Source of the DNA: Paenilisteria newyorkensis
GTDB lineage: Bacteria; Bacillota; Bacilli; Lactobacillales; Listeriaceae
DNA length: 64,000 nucleotides
Assembly: GCF_000766145.1 (NCBI RefSeq)
Contig: NZ_JNFB01000001.1
Location: 1 to 64,000, forward strand
Direction: 5' to 3'
Shown: positions 15,712 through 25,177 of the stretch, piece by piece
How positions within the stretch are numbered: the first letter of the stretch is position 1
How the letters are laid out: each line of letters begins with the position of its first letter
Position numbers and translations under genes: made by a program
The notes under the pieces: generated by a model
Database searches by the model: none
Told to the model about the DNA's origin: nothing
The model's input: the letters and a program-made list of their open reading frames with translations, nothing else

Positions 15712-15780
15712 AGGAATTGCGAAAGGGTGTGACTTCAATGTACAATAGAGAGGTAGATTTTGAGGAGAGAGGTAGAAAAT

Positions 15781-16995
15781 ATGGGGCAGCAGAATGTCCA
15801 AGATAGGTTGAAAATGAAAACATTGGAGATGGAGCATTTAACGCAATTCAATGATTTGCTACGGTACGTGTTCCAGGTAACGAATCAGGAGCTGCATGAA
15901 GTTGGCTGGGCGGAGGACGAAATTGAGCAAGCCAAACGCCCAGTCTTGCGAAAAGCGGATGTTATTGGCTGGTTTGATGGGGATAAATTGATTTCGCAAA
16001 TGGCCGTGTACCCGATGAATGTGAATATTTTTGGTGAGATATATAAAATGGGCGGTGTGACAGGGGTTGGGACGTATCCTGAGTATGCGAACTTTGGATT
16101 GATGCACCGTCTGATGCGACAAAGCTTGAAGGAAATGCGTGACCGGGAGCAGACGATTTCTTATTTGTATCCGTATTCTATTCCGTATTATCGCCGGAAA
16201 GGTTGGGAGATTATTTCGGACGTGATGACGTTTACGATTAAGGATACGCAGCTTCCGGAGAATGTTCCTGTGAAGGGGATGGTGGAGCGCCTCGATATTG
16301 AGCATGAAGATGTGTTGAAAACGTATGACCGTTTTGCAAGGAATCAGCACGTTGCGATGATTCGTGATTCGCTGGCCTGGGAAGAATACTGGCGCTGGGA
16401 ACGCGAAGAGATGATTGCGGCTGTGTATTATGACGAGGCGAACGAACCCCAAGGATTTATGTATTATTGGATTGCTGATGATATTTTTCATATGAAGGAA
16501 ATGGTGTATTTAACGCAAGAGGCGCGGCATGGTTTGTGGAACTTTATTAGTGCGCATTTTTCGATGGTGACGCATGTGAAAGGGAAAATGTACACGAATG
16601 CACCGATTGCTTTTTTGATGGAGGATAGTGATATCACGGAGACGATTCATCCGTATTATATGGCGCGAATTGTGGATGTGGAAGGCTTTTTTAAGATGTA
16701 TCCTTTTGCGGAGAAGCAGGCGGATTTTCATTTCAGGGTGACGGATGATTTGCTGGATTGGAATCAGGGTATTTTCGCTTTTACGTGGGATGAGAACGGT
16801 GATTTTGAGATGGTCAAAGAGGCGCGAGGGGAGGCGGTTGAGATTGATATTCAGACGCTGACGACGATGTTTTTTGGCTACAAACGCCCGAAATATTTGC
16901 GCAAAATTGGGCGGTTAATGGCGAGTGATATGGTCGTGAAGCAGCTGGAGAAAATGATTCCTAACGAGACGCCGTATTTTTCAGATTATTTTTGA
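15781..16995 (+). CDS. Eis-type GNAT acetyltransferase
   Basis: A 404-residue protein of the Eis/YitI-like family: an N-terminal GNAT domain with the acetyl-CoA region MGGVTGVGTYPEYANFGLMHRLM, a second GNAT-like half with the YLYPYSIPYYRRKGWEI motif, and a C-terminal SCP-like domain. Mycobacterial Eis acetylates aminoglycosides and protein lysines; the substrate in Firmicutes is generally unknown. ATG 15781 follows GAGAGG at good spacing; an upstream TTG is less likely. It lies downstream of the ABC-F gene by 69 bases and may share its transcript. Confidence 0.85.
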   Translation: MGQQNVQDRLKMKTLEMEHLTQFNDLLRYVFQVTNQELHEVGWAEDEIEQAKRPVLRKADVIGWFDGDKLISQMAVYPMNVNIFGEIYKMGGVTGVGTYPEYANFGLMHRLMRQSLKEMRDREQTISYLYPYSIPYYRRKGWEIISDVMTFTIKDTQLPENVPVKGMVERLDIEHEDVLKTYDRFARNQHVAMIRDSLAWEEYWRWEREEMIAAVYYDEANEPQGFMYYWIADDIFHMKEMVYLTQEARHGLWNFISAHFSMVTHVKGKMYTNAPIAFLMEDSDITETIHPYYMARIVDVEGFFKMYPFAEKQADFHFRVTDDLLDWNQGIFAFTWDENGDFEMVKEARGEAVEIDIQTLTTMFFGYKRPKYLRKIGRLMASDMVVKQLEKMIPNETPYFSDYF

Positions 16996-16999
16996 GTGT

Positions 17000-17036
17000 G
17001 GAGGAGACTACTGAGTTTAGTGGTCTTCTTTTTTTG
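17000..17036 (+). terminator. Terminator after the Eis-type gene
   Basis: AGGAGACTACT pairs with AGTGGTCTTCT across a GAGTTT loop, followed by a T tract. The rest of 17037-17229 is AT-rich promoter-like sequence without an ORF. Confidence 0.8.
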
Positions 17037-17229
17037 CGTGACGATTGGCTATTTAGCGGGATTTTGAAATTATTTTTTCCACTTTCGAGAAAACATACTG
17101 GCAATTTGACGGATTTTCAGTATAATAAAAAGAACACAAAAAAATAACTTGAAGAACTATTCACGAAATATTCGCATAATAAGGATTACAAAATAGAGCG
17201 CAATTTTTTTATGAAAAGAGGAATGATGC

Positions 17230-17931
17230 ATGACAGAGCCGCTTGTGAAATGGTCCTATAAAGGGGAAAAGGGACCGCATTATTGGGGACATATTTGTGA
17301 TGAGTATGAAATCGCGCACACAGGAAAGAATCAGTCACCAGTTGATATTCATATGGAGAAAGTGATGGAAGTACAGGGGGCTCCGCCGCTCGAACTGGAT
17401 TACAAGGAAACGAAATATACGGTGAGACGTGTGGAGAATTCGGTACATCTTTTTCCGCAGAGTAAGGAACAGGGCTTGACTTATGGTGGGCAGCGGTATA
17501 ATTTGATTGCTTTTCATGGTCATGTTCCGAGTGAGCACACGCTAAACGAGCATTATTTTGCGATGGAATGGCATTTGGTGCACATGAATGAAGCGGGTGA
17601 ACGACTTGTTTTGGGCATTTGGATGGAGCAGGAATTGGAAGGTAGCGATTTTGGTGAGTTAGCTTCGATTTTTCCAGAGGTATTTGCTGATTTTGGCATT
17701 GAAAAAGAACTTCCGCTAGATGTTAGTGGATTTTTACCTGAAAATAGGGCATACTTTACGTATCAGGGATCACTCACGACGCCACCAACTTTTGAAGGTG
17801 TGACGTGGATTGTGCTGAGAGATGCGACAAGCGTTGCTGAAGAAGATTTTGAAGCTTTCCAAGATATTATCGAGGATACGAATCGGCCGCTTCAAGCGCT
17901 TGGTGATAGGCAAATTCATCACAGCGCGTGA
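17230..17931 (+). CDS. Alpha-class carbonic anhydrase, no visible signal peptide
   Basis: A 233-residue zinc enzyme that interconverts CO2 and bicarbonate. Zinc ligands are His96 and His98 in FHGHVPSEH and His115 in AMEWHLVHMN, with Glu113; QSPVDI and the SLTTPP substrate-pocket segment are also present. Most bacterial alpha carbonic anhydrases are exported, but this one begins MTEPLVKWSY with no hydrophobic leader, so it should be cytoplasmic unless exported another way. ATG 17230 follows AAGAGGAATG. A strong terminator ends it. Confidence 0.93.
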   Translation: MTEPLVKWSYKGEKGPHYWGHICDEYEIAHTGKNQSPVDIHMEKVMEVQGAPPLELDYKETKYTVRRVENSVHLFPQSKEQGLTYGGQRYNLIAFHGHVPSEHTLNEHYFAMEWHLVHMNEAGERLVLGIWMEQELEGSDFGELASIFPEVFADFGIEKELPLDVSGFLPENRAYFTYQGSLTTPPTFEGVTWIVLRDATSVAEEDFEAFQDIIEDTNRPLQALGDRQIHHSA

Positions 17932-17969
17932 CGACAAACGTTGTATTTTTAAAGAAATGCACTCAAACT

Positions 17970-17998
17970 GGGGCTTTGGTGATTTCCAAAGCCCTTTT
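17970..17998 (+). terminator. Terminator after the carbonic anhydrase gene
   Basis: GGGCTTTGG (17971-17979) and CCAAAGCCC (17986-17994) form a perfect stem followed by TTTT. Confidence 0.85.
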
Positions 17999-18019
17999 AA
18001 AAAATAGGAGGGAATTGGG

Positions 18020-18562
18020 ATGTATCGGCGAGCGAGTGATTTTGCAGAACAGGCGCATCGGATGCAGCGTCGTAAGATAACGGGAGAGCCTTATTTTTCG
18101 CATCCGCGGAATGTGGCTCATATATTACGTGATGCGGGTTTTCGTGAGGAAGTTGTCGCAGCGGGATTTTTGCATGATGTGGTGGAGGACACGCCGGTAA
18201 CGCTGGATGAGATTCGAGCGGCTTTTGGTGATGATGTGGCAGAGCTTGTGGCTTCTCATACGGAGGATAAATCGCAGTCATGGGAGGAGCGCAAAAGTCA
18301 TACGATCGATGTTGTTCGCACGGGAACATTGGAGCAAAAAGCTATTATTGTGGCGGATAAATTGGATAATTTACAGTCGATTAAATATGCGCTCAGCTCT
18401 GAAGGAAACAAGGTTTGGGGCTATTTTAAGCGCGGATATGATTTGCAGAAATGGTATAATGAGAGCATTGTGGCGAATATGTACGTGGGACTTGAAAAAG
18501 AGGAGATTCCGAGTTATTTTAAGCAATTTGAGCAGTTGTGCCAGTGGATTTTTAGGAAGTAA
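18020..18562 (+). CDS. HD-domain hydrolase of the small alarmone hydrolase (MESH1/SpoT) type
   Basis: A 180-residue stand-alone HD domain. The metal and catalytic residues are visible: His28 in YFSHPRNVA, His52-Asp53 and Glu56-Asp57 in FLHDVVEDT, and Asp113/Asn117 in ADKLDNL. This pattern belongs to (p)ppGpp 3'-pyrophosphohydrolases and MESH1; no synthetase, TGS or ACT domain is present. It may degrade alarmones or related nucleotides in the cytoplasm. The gene sits between carbonic anhydrase and fructokinase genes. The alarmone substrate is inferred from motif only. Confidence 0.78.
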   Translation: MYRRASDFAEQAHRMQRRKITGEPYFSHPRNVAHILRDAGFREEVVAAGFLHDVVEDTPVTLDEIRAAFGDDVAELVASHTEDKSQSWEERKSHTIDVVRTGTLEQKAIIVADKLDNLQSIKYALSSEGNKVWGYFKRGYDLQKWYNESIVANMYVGLEKEEIPSYFKQFEQLCQWIFRK

Positions 18563-18698
18563 TTTTCCTTGATTTTAATTATCTGTTAAATTAGGTATAT
18601 ATAATCTTATTTGATAATTGTTAGACAATAAGCTTCTCAAGTTGCGATTTTTGATGTAGAATGAAAACGAATACATAATGAAAGAGGAGTGGATTGGA

Positions 18699-19571
18699 AT
18701 GGTTTTTGGAGCGATTGAAGCTGGCGGTACGAAGTTTGTTGTGGCGGTTGGCGATGCGTCGGGTAAGGTTTTGAAACGGGAGACGTATCCTACGACAGAG
18801 CCGGCTGAGACGATGAAGTCTGTGGAACGGTTTTTCAAGCAGTATGAGGGGGATTTGGAGGCGATTGGTGTTGGTTCGTTTGGTCCGATTGATGTGCGGA
18901 GATCGAGTCCTACGTATGGCTATATCACGTCGACGCCAAAATTGGCATGGCGGAACTATGATATTGTCGGCGCGCTGAAAAAAGCATTTGATGTACCGAT
19001 TGGCTTTACGACGGATGTGAACGCGGCGGCGCTTGGCGAGGTGACGCTTGGCGCGGCAGAAGGGCTTTCGAGTTGCATGTATATCACGATTGGAACAGGT
19101 ATCGGTGCTGGAGCTGTGGTAAATGGCAAAATGTTAGAGGGTTATTCGCATCCAGAAATGGGGCATATCATGGTTCGCCGGCATAAGCATGATCGCTATC
19201 AAGGCAATTGTCCGTATCATGATGATTGTTTGGAAGGGCTTGCAGCTGGTGGTGCTATCGAAAAACGCTGGGGTAAAAAAGGCGTGGAACTAGCGGAAAA
19301 TGAGGAAGTTTGGAATCTGGAAGCGCATTATATCGCACAGGCTTTGATGAATTATAGTTTGATTTTGTCGCCGGAGCGAATCGTTATTGGTGGCGGGGTT
19401 ATGAAGCAACGCCAAGTTTTCCCACTCGTTCGCCAGAAATTAAAAACGCTAATTGCGGGCTATATTCAGTTGCCGGATTTGGAGGAATATATTGTGCCGC
19501 CGAAATTGGAGGATGATGCGGGGATTATGGGATGTATTTTATTAGCCGTGCAGACGAAGAATGAAGCTTAA
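18699..19571 (+). CDS. ROK-family fructokinase
   Basis: A 290-residue sugar kinase. GAIEAGGTKFVVAVGD is the ROK phosphate-binding motif, GSFGPIDV and TDVNAAALGE are sugar-binding segments with the catalytic Asp, and the zinc motif runs HPEMGH with a downstream cluster NCPYHDDCLEG. This combination is seen in fructokinases (ScrK/GmuE). It would phosphorylate fructose at C6 with ATP. ATG 18699 is chosen because AAAGAGGAG lies about ten bases upstream. A terminator follows (ACAGCCA 19586-19592 with TGGTTGT 19606-19612). Confidence 0.88.
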   Translation: MVFGAIEAGGTKFVVAVGDASGKVLKRETYPTTEPAETMKSVERFFKQYEGDLEAIGVGSFGPIDVRRSSPTYGYITSTPKLAWRNYDIVGALKKAFDVPIGFTTDVNAAALGEVTLGAAEGLSSCMYITIGTGIGAGAVVNGKMLEGYSHPEMGHIMVRRHKHDRYQGNCPYHDDCLEGLAAGGAIEKRWGKKGVELAENEEVWNLEAHYIAQALMNYSLILSPERIVIGGGVMKQRQVFPLVRQKLKTLIAGYIQLPDLEEYIVPPKLEDDAGIMGCILLAVQTKNEA

Positions 19572-19585
19572 ATTTTGCTAGAAAG

Positions 19586-19617
19586 ACAGCCATTTTTAGG
19601 AGAGGTGGTTGTTTTTT
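19586..19617 (+). terminator. Terminator after the fructokinase gene
   Basis: ACAGCCA pairs with TGGTTGT and is followed by TTTTT. It separates the kinase from fabK, which has its own ribosome site. Confidence 0.7.
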
Positions 19618-19685
19618 AGATGTCTTTGTGAGAAAATATACATGAAATAAGGAACGTATGCAAAATTGTATCGGAGGAAAAAATC

Positions 19686-20615
19686 ATGTCAATAACAGAA
19701 TTGCTACACATTAAATATCCAATTATGCAAGGGGCGATGGCACAAATCGCGAAGGCACCGCTTGTTGCAGCTGTATCGAATGCTGGTGGATTAGGAATTA
19801 TCGCGTCTGGTGGTATGAGCGGAGAGGAATTGCGCGCGGAGATTCAGAAAACGAAGGCATTGACGGATAAACCGTTTGGTGTCAATTTAATGCTGATGAT
19901 GACAAATATTGAGGAATTGACAGCGGTTATTATAGAAGAAGGTGTGAAAGTTGTGACGACTGGGGCTGGGACGCCGAAAACGTATATGCCGATTTGGAAG
20001 GAAGCTGGGATTACGGTGATTCCGGTTGTGCCGTCTGTGCTGATTGCGCGCAAGATGGAGCAGCTTGGCGCAGACGCGGTTGTGGCGGAGGGCACGGAAG
20101 CGGGTGGACATGTTGGCGAAACGACGACGATGGCGCTTTTACCGCAAGTAGTTGATGCTGTTTCGATTCCGGTCATTGCGGCTGGTGGAATTGGCGATGG
20201 GCGCGGGATTGCGGCTGCTTTTGCATTGGGAGCTCAAGGTGTACAAATTGGCACGCGCTTCCTGGCAACCGATGAATGTCCGGTTCACGAGAACTTTAAA
20301 TTGGCGTGTTTGAAGGCGAAAGATCGCGATACGGTTGTGACAGGTCGCCGAAATGGTGCGCCGGTTCGTAGTATTAAAAATAAGATGATTAAAGAATACC
20401 AGCGCTTGGAGGATGAGAACGTGGATCGCGATGTGTTGGAAGAATTGACACTCGGTTCATTGCGTAAAGCGGTGCAGGAGGGCGACACGGAAAATGGATC
20501 GGTGATGGCTGGGCAAATTACGGGCATGATCACTGAAATAAAACCCGTAGATGCGTTGATTCAAGAAATGATGACGCAAGCAACAGAAACGGCAAGTGCA
20601 TTGACTGTAAAATAA
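19686..20615 (+). CDS. fabK: FabK-type enoyl-ACP reductase (2-nitropropane dioxygenase family)
   Basis: A 309-residue FMN-binding TIM barrel. Motifs YPIMQGAMAQIAKAPLVAAV, NAGGLGIIASG, EGTEAGGHVG with the catalytic His, AAGGIGDGRGIAAA and LGAQGVQIGTRFL match FabK, which reduces enoyl-ACP with NAD(P)H in fatty acid elongation. Other members of the superfamily are nitronate monooxygenases, but the length and EAGGHVGE context favour FabK. It follows the fructokinase gene, the same order as known from Listeria. TCGGAGG precedes ATG 19686. Confidence 0.85.
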   Translation: MSITELLHIKYPIMQGAMAQIAKAPLVAAVSNAGGLGIIASGGMSGEELRAEIQKTKALTDKPFGVNLMLMMTNIEELTAVIIEEGVKVVTTGAGTPKTYMPIWKEAGITVIPVVPSVLIARKMEQLGADAVVAEGTEAGGHVGETTTMALLPQVVDAVSIPVIAAGGIGDGRGIAAAFALGAQGVQIGTRFLATDECPVHENFKLACLKAKDRDTVVTGRRNGAPVRSIKNKMIKEYQRLEDENVDRDVLEELTLGSLRKAVQEGDTENGSVMAGQITGMITEIKPVDALIQEMMTQATETASALTVK

Positions 20616-20630
20616 GTTTTGTATAAAAAA

Positions 20631-20676
20631 GACAGTCTTGAGAACCTACGAGATGTAGGGGGATCAAGACTGTTTT
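20631..20676. terminator. Bidirectional terminator between fabK and the VOC gene
   Basis: ACAGTCTTGA (20632-20641) pairs with TCAAGACTGT (20664-20673), with an inner CCTAC/GTAGG stem. It is flanked by A and T tracts on the two sides and serves both converging genes. Confidence 0.85.
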
Positions 20677-20682
20677 ATATAT

Positions 20683-21090
20683 TTATTGTACGAAGTTGGG
20701 ATCCATGTACATGACTTCCCACAAGTGTCCGTCGATATCTTGGAAACTTCCGCTATACATGAAGCCGTGATCTACTTTTTCGTTGGATGGAGAACCACCA
20801 GCAGCGAGCGCTTTCTCAACAAATGTGTCAACACCTTCGCGGCTATCGGCAGAAAAACCTAAAATAGCTTCAGTTGATGTTGTAGCATCCGAAATATTTT
20901 TCTTTGTGAATGTTTTGAAGTAGTTTTCTACGACCAACATAACAAACGTCGTATCATTTAAAATCAGACATGTCGCATTTTCATCCGTGAATTGCGGGTT
21001 GAATTCAAAGCCAAGTGCTGTGAAAAAGTCCACCGATGCGTTTAAATTTTTTACAGGTAACGTTAGAAAAACCATTTTTGCTTGTACCAT
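20683..21090 (-). CDS. Glyoxalase/VOC superfamily protein
   Basis: A 135-residue single VOC-fold protein (MVFLTLPVKNLNASVDFFTALGF ... DIDGHLWEVMYMDP is its frame). It resembles the group often named 'lactoylglutathione lyase-like', with the C-terminal DGHLWEV strand. Typical metal ligands cannot be assigned with confidence. The VOC fold covers dioxygenases, resistance proteins and isomerases, so no reaction is assigned. A GGAGTG site precedes the start. Confidence 0.8.
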   Translation of the reverse strand: MVQAKMVFLTLPVKNLNASVDFFTALGFEFNPQFTDENATCLILNDTTFVMLVVENYFKTFTKKNISDATTSTEAILGFSADSREGVDTFVEKALAAGGSPSNEKVDHGFMYSGSFQDIDGHLWEVMYMDPNFVQ

Positions 21091-21172
21091 TTTTTCACTC
21101 CTTAATAGTTGTAATCCTCATTATTATACTTTATTTTTATCGAAATTTGTATTTTCAGAACTCGCGCCTAAG

Positions 21173-21217
21173 AAATAAGCTAGGACTGCTCGGAATATTG
21201 GCAGGCCTAGCTTATTT
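21173..21217. terminator. Terminator at the end of argGH
   Basis: AAATAAGCTAGG (21173-21184) pairs exactly with CCTAGCTTATTT (21206-21217), which overlaps the argH stop codon. A and T tracts allow function on both strands. Confidence 0.8.
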
Positions 21218-22587
21218 TATAGTGTTTGTTTTGCTTTTTCAATCATGGCTCTAATTTGGTCAAAGCCAGTGCCGCCGTAAGAGTTACGTTTTGCGACTGC
21301 GGTATAAGAGGCGAGCGCGTCATAGATATCTTCCTCAATAACGGGCTGAATCGCCTGATAATCTTTGAGCGCTACATCTTGCAAATAGATCCCTTTTTGC
21401 GTGCAATCAAGAACGAGTTTCCCAACAATTTCGTGGGCTTCGCGGAAGGGCACGCCTTTTTTAGCGAGGTAATCAGCCAGTTCGGTCGCATTTGAGAAAT
21501 CTTTTTGCGTCGACTGTTCCATCACGGACGTGTTGACTTTCATTGTTTCAATCATCCCAGCGAAGATATCAAGACTTGTTTTTACCGTATGAACCGTGTC
21601 AAACATGCCTTCCTTGTCTTCCTGAAGATCCTTGTTATACGCGAGCGGCAAGCCTTTTAGCACCGTCAGCAAGCCGAAGAGGTTACCGTAAACACGACCG
21701 GTTTTCCCGCGAATTAGCTCGGCCATATCTGGGTTTTTTTTCTGAGGCATAATGCTACTTCCCGTCGCGAACGCGTCAATCAACTCGACAAACTGAAATT
21801 CATGACTCGTCCATAAAATCAATTCCTCACAAAAACGCGATAAATGCGTCATCAAAAGGGCGCTATTACTCAAAAACTCAATAATAAAATCGCGATCACT
21901 AACGCCGTCTAAACTGTTATCGTACATCGCGCTAAAACCGAGCTGTTCGGCACTATACGCCCGATCAATCGGAAAAGTCGTCCCAGCAAGCGCCGCGCAA
22001 CCGAGCGGAGAAATATCAATCCGCTTCACGCTCTCCGTCAAACGCTCCAAATCACGACTAAACATACCGTAATAAGCCAATAAATGATGCGCAAAAGAAA
22101 TCGGTTGCGCGTGCTGCAAATGCGTATAACCAGGCATAATCGTCTCGACATGGTCCTCCGCTTTCGTCACAAGCACCGTCCGCAAATGCGCCAACGAAGC
22201 GATAATCTCCGTCACGGCATCCTTCAAATACAAATGCATATCCGTCGCGACCTGATCATTCCGACTCCGCGCCGTATGTAACTTCCCAGCAACAGGTCCA
22301 ATCTCTTCGTGCAGCAATTTCTCAATATTCAGATGAATATCCTCATTCACAACGCTAAATTCGAGCTCACCAGCCGCCAATTTTCCAGCAAGAACCTCAA
22401 GTCCCACCTTGATTTGCGCCGCTTCATCTACCGAAATAATGCCACATTTCCCGAGCATCGCGACATGCGCCAAGCTTCCCGTAATATCCTGTTTTGCCAG
22501 TTTTGCATCAAAGGAAATCGAGGCGCCGAATTCATCGATCCACGCCTCACTTTTACCTTGAAAACGACCGCCCCATAATTTTTCCAT
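21217..22587 (-). CDS. argH: Argininosuccinate lyase
   Basis: A 456-residue enzyme of the fumarase/aspartase superfamily that cleaves argininosuccinate to arginine and fumarate, the last step of arginine synthesis. The signature loop [16 protein letters not shown] is intact with its catalytic Ser, and [12 protein letters not shown] and [13 protein letters not shown] are present. It begins three bases after argG, so the two are co-transcribed. Normal length for the family. Confidence 0.97.
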   Translation of the reverse strand: MEKLWGGRFQGKSEAWIDEFGASISFDAKLAKQDITGSLAHVAMLGKCGIISVDEAAQIKVGLEVLAGKLAAGELEFSVVNEDIHLNIEKLLHEEIGPVAGKLHTARSRNDQVATDMHLYLKDAVTEIIASLAHLRTVLVTKAEDHVETIMPGYTHLQHAQPISFAHHLLAYYGMFSRDLERLTESVKRIDISPLGCAALAGTTFPIDRAYSAEQLGFSAMYDNSLDGVSDRDFIIEFLSNSALLMTHLSRFCEELILWTSHEFQFVELIDAFATGSSIMPQKKNPDMAELIRGKTGRVYGNLFGLLTVLKGLPLAYNKDLQEDKEGMFDTVHTVKTSLDIFAGMIETMKVNTSVMEQSTQKDFSNATELADYLAKKGVPFREAHEIVGKLVLDCTQKGIYLQDVALKDYQAIQPVIEEDIYDALASYTAVAKRNSYGGTGFDQIRAMIEKAKQTL

Positions 22588-22590
22588 GGT

Positions 22591-23805
22591 TTACACCTCT
22601 GTTTTCGCGTTTAATTTTGCATTGACCTCAGCGCTAACTTTCGTTGGTAGGCCCCAAAGTTTGATGAATCCAACCGCAGCATCTTGATCGAATGTATCCG
22701 CCGAAGTATACGTCGCCAAGTTCTCATCATACAGCGAATTCGGTGATTTCCGACCTTCCACAATCGCGTGTCCTTTGAAAAGTTTCATCCGAATCGTGCC
22801 GTTCACATATTTTTGCGTATCTTTCAAGAAGGCCACGAGAGAACTTGTAAGCGGTGAAAACCAAAGCGCGTTGTAGATCACTTCACTGATTTTCTGCTCA
22901 ATCACCGGTTTGAAATGCGCGACTTCACGAACAAACGTCAAATCTTCCAGTTCTTTATGCGCCGTAATTAACGCAACCGCGGCAGGGCACTCGTAAACTT
23001 CCCGTGATTTAATGCCGACAAGACGGTTTTCAATATGATCAATCCGACCAACACCGTGCGCGCCGGCGATCTTGTTTAATTTTTGAATCAAAACGGCTAA
23101 ACTTAGCGTTTCACCGTTCAAAGCAACAGGAACACCTGCTAAAAACTCGATTTCGATGATTTCGGGTGTGTTTGGCGTATCTTCAAGGGCAACCGTCAAA
23201 TCATACGCCGCTTCTGGCGGAGCAATCCACGGATTCTCTAAAACGCCACACTCATTCGAACGTCCCCACAAGTTTTGGTCGATAGAAAACGGATTATCGA
23301 GGTCAATCGGAACTGGGATATTATGTTTTTGTGCGTATTCGATTTCTTCTTCCCTCGACCATTTCCAGTCACGAACGGGCGCAACAACCTTCAAATCTGG
23401 TGCTAATGCGTGAATCGCGACTTCGAAACGAACTTGATCGTTCCCTTTTCCAGTACAACCATGAGCGATAGCGGCAGCGCCTTCTTGTCTAGCAACCTCC
23501 ACGAGTTTCTTCGCAATCAATGGACGAGAAAGCGCTGAAATCAGTGGATATTTTCCTTCATAATAAGCATGGGCTTGCAAAGCGATTAGAGCAAATTCTT
23601 CCGCAAATTCTTCCCGCGCGTCAATCGTGTACGACGCAGATGCACCGACAGTCAGGGCTTTTTCTTTAATGAATTCCAAGTCTTTTCCTTCGCCAACATC
23701 TAAACAACAAGCAATCACATCATAATTTTCCTCGGTTAACCATTGAATCGCAACGGAGGTATCTAAACCACCAGAATAAGCAAGAACGATTTTTTCTTTT
23801 GTCAT
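22591..23805 (-). CDS. argG: Argininosuccinate synthase
   Basis: A 404-residue ATP-dependent ligase joining citrulline and aspartate. The N-terminal PP-loop [18 protein letters not shown]-binding [17 protein letters not shown] and [13 protein letters not shown] are all conserved. It is the first gene of the argGH operon on the minus strand, preceded by AAAAGGGG. Other arginine genes are not in the window. Upstream AT-rich sequence contains possible ArgR sites. Confidence 0.97.
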   Translation of the reverse strand: MTKEKIVLAYSGGLDTSVAIQWLTEENYDVIACCLDVGEGKDLEFIKEKALTVGASASYTIDAREEFAEEFALIALQAHAYYEGKYPLISALSRPLIAKKLVEVARQEGAAAIAHGCTGKGNDQVRFEVAIHALAPDLKVVAPVRDWKWSREEEIEYAQKHNIPVPIDLDNPFSIDQNLWGRSNECGVLENPWIAPPEAAYDLTVALEDTPNTPEIIEIEFLAGVPVALNGETLSLAVLIQKLNKIAGAHGVGRIDHIENRLVGIKSREVYECPAAVALITAHKELEDLTFVREVAHFKPVIEQKISEVIYNALWFSPLTSSLVAFLKDTQKYVNGTIRMKLFKGHAIVEGRKSPNSLYDENLATYTSADTFDQDAAVGFIKLWGLPTKVSAEVNAKLNAKTEV

Positions 23806-23897
23806 CTCTACATCCCCTTTTATTAATAAATATACATTTCGATAAAACTAATAATACCATCATACGAATGTTATTTCAACTATTTTATTTATTATTA

Positions 23898-23930
23898 TTC
23901 ATAAAAATGATTAAATATCCATAAAAATAA
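23898..23930. promoter_or_regulatory. Possible ARG boxes upstream of argG
   Basis: Two similar motifs, TTCATAAAAATGA and TCCATAAAAATAA, lie 20 bases apart in the argG upstream region. They resemble the Bacillus ARG box (CATGAATAAAAAT). ArgR/AhrC control is plausible but untested; the sites are about 95 bases before the argG start. Confidence 0.4.
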
Positions 23931-24046
23931 AAGCGAAATCGCATCAACTTGCGCGTTTTCCTAGCCTACAAATTGGTTAAAATTTTTCAAAACTGCTATA
24001 CTTATAAGGTGAATGACCTGAGATTATTTTGGAGGAGTGAGCGTAA

Positions 24047-25093
24047 TTGAAACAGACATTGAAATGGATTGGTATTGTTTTAGTCAGTATCGTATTGTTA
24101 CCGCTAGTTGCTATTTTCTTCATCTACAAGAAGGCAACCGGTAAACGGGAGTACGATCCAAAGGTTCTTGACAATCTAGAAGAAGCAGCACAAGATTATG
24201 TGAAAAAGACAGCACCATTATCGGATGTAGATTCGCGTTATAAGTACATCCGCCTAGCTGAAAAAGCACTTCCAGCAGCAAAAAATATCGAAGTTGGCGA
24301 AATTGAAAATAAGAAAATTGATGGCCCAGGTGGCAAAATTAGTCTTCGTATTTATTCACCAGAAGCAGACGGCCCGTATCCTTTAATGGTATATTTCCAC
24401 GGTGGCGGCTTTGTAACGGGTAGCGTGCAGTCAACAGATGGCATTGCCCGTAAATTAGTCCAAACAACAGGATATCGCGTGATTTCGGTTGATTACCGCT
24501 TAGCACCAGAAAATCCATTCCCAGCAGCGATTGAAGACGCCTATGCGACGGTCGCTTGGGTTTCGAAGCATTTAACAAGTTTACGTGCGAAATCAAAGGA
24601 TATCGTTGTAGCAGGGGACAGCGCTGGCGGGAACATCGCGGCAGTTGTTGCCCAATTAGCGAAGTCAAAAGGAACACCGAACATCTCGAAACAAATTTTG
24701 CTGTATCCGCCTGTTGATATTTTCTCACGGGATGCGTCCGTGCTTTATCCGTCGATGGATGAGTTTGCGGAAGGTTATGTTTTGACGAAAGAATCATTGG
24801 ATAAATATTTCAAACTCTACTTATCTGGTGCGGGCGATCGTAAATATGATCCACTTGTTGCGCCAATTCGTCATAAAGACGTTTCTGATTTACCAGCAGC
24901 ATTTGTAGCGACGGCTGAATACGACCCATTGCGCGATCAAGGCGAGGCGTATGCGGAGAAATTAAAAGATGCCGGCGTGCCAGTTTACGCGAAACGTTTG
25001 GAGAAGGTACCACATGGCTTCATGAGTACACCTTCTGCGGCAACGGATGAGACGTACGAATTGATCAGCGAATTTTTACAAGAGAAATTATAA
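24047..25093 (+). CDS. Membrane-anchored alpha/beta hydrolase (HSL-type esterase)
   Basis: A 348-residue esterase of the hormone-sensitive-lipase group. Residues 5-27 form a membrane anchor, so the enzyme probably faces outward. The oxyanion-hole motif is YFHGGGFVTG (about 117-126), the nucleophile is Ser192 in GDSAGGN, and the acid and base are in DPLRD and PHGF near the C-terminus. VDYRLAPENPFPAAIED is typical of the family. TTG 24047 is used because GGAGGAGTGAG lies directly upstream and no other start fits. Substrate unknown. Confidence 0.87.
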   Translation: MKQTLKWIGIVLVSIVLLPLVAIFFIYKKATGKREYDPKVLDNLEEAAQDYVKKTAPLSDVDSRYKYIRLAEKALPAAKNIEVGEIENKKIDGPGGKISLRIYSPEADGPYPLMVYFHGGGFVTGSVQSTDGIARKLVQTTGYRVISVDYRLAPENPFPAAIEDAYATVAWVSKHLTSLRAKSKDIVVAGDSAGGNIAAVVAQLAKSKGTPNISKQILLYPPVDIFSRDASVLYPSMDEFAEGYVLTKESLDKYFKLYLSGAGDRKYDPLVAPIRHKDVSDLPAAFVATAEYDPLRDQGEAYAEKLKDAGVPVYAKRLEKVPHGFMSTPSAATDETYELISEFLQEKL

Positions 25094-25101
25094 GCGACGA
25101 A

Positions 25102-25134
25102 AAAGGTAGCGATCTTGGATTGCTATCTTTTTTT
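25102..25134 (+). terminator. Terminator after the esterase gene
   Basis: AAAGGTAGC (25102-25110) pairs with GCTATCTTT (25122-25130), followed by TTTT. Confidence 0.8.
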
Positions 25135-25177
25135 GCGATTTTGAGCTACTATGGATAAAAAGAAGGAGCGTGAGATT

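Noticed and set aside
15859-16491. 210-codon minus-strand ORF inside the Eis-type gene
   Set aside because: It mirrors the strong codon bias of the gene on the other strand; His/Arg/Ile/Asn-rich composition is typical of an antisense artefact.
23821-24030. CRISPR-like AT-rich repeats upstream of argG
   Set aside because: The repeated ATAAAAAT motifs are short and not regularly spaced by unique spacers; ArgR sites are a better explanation.
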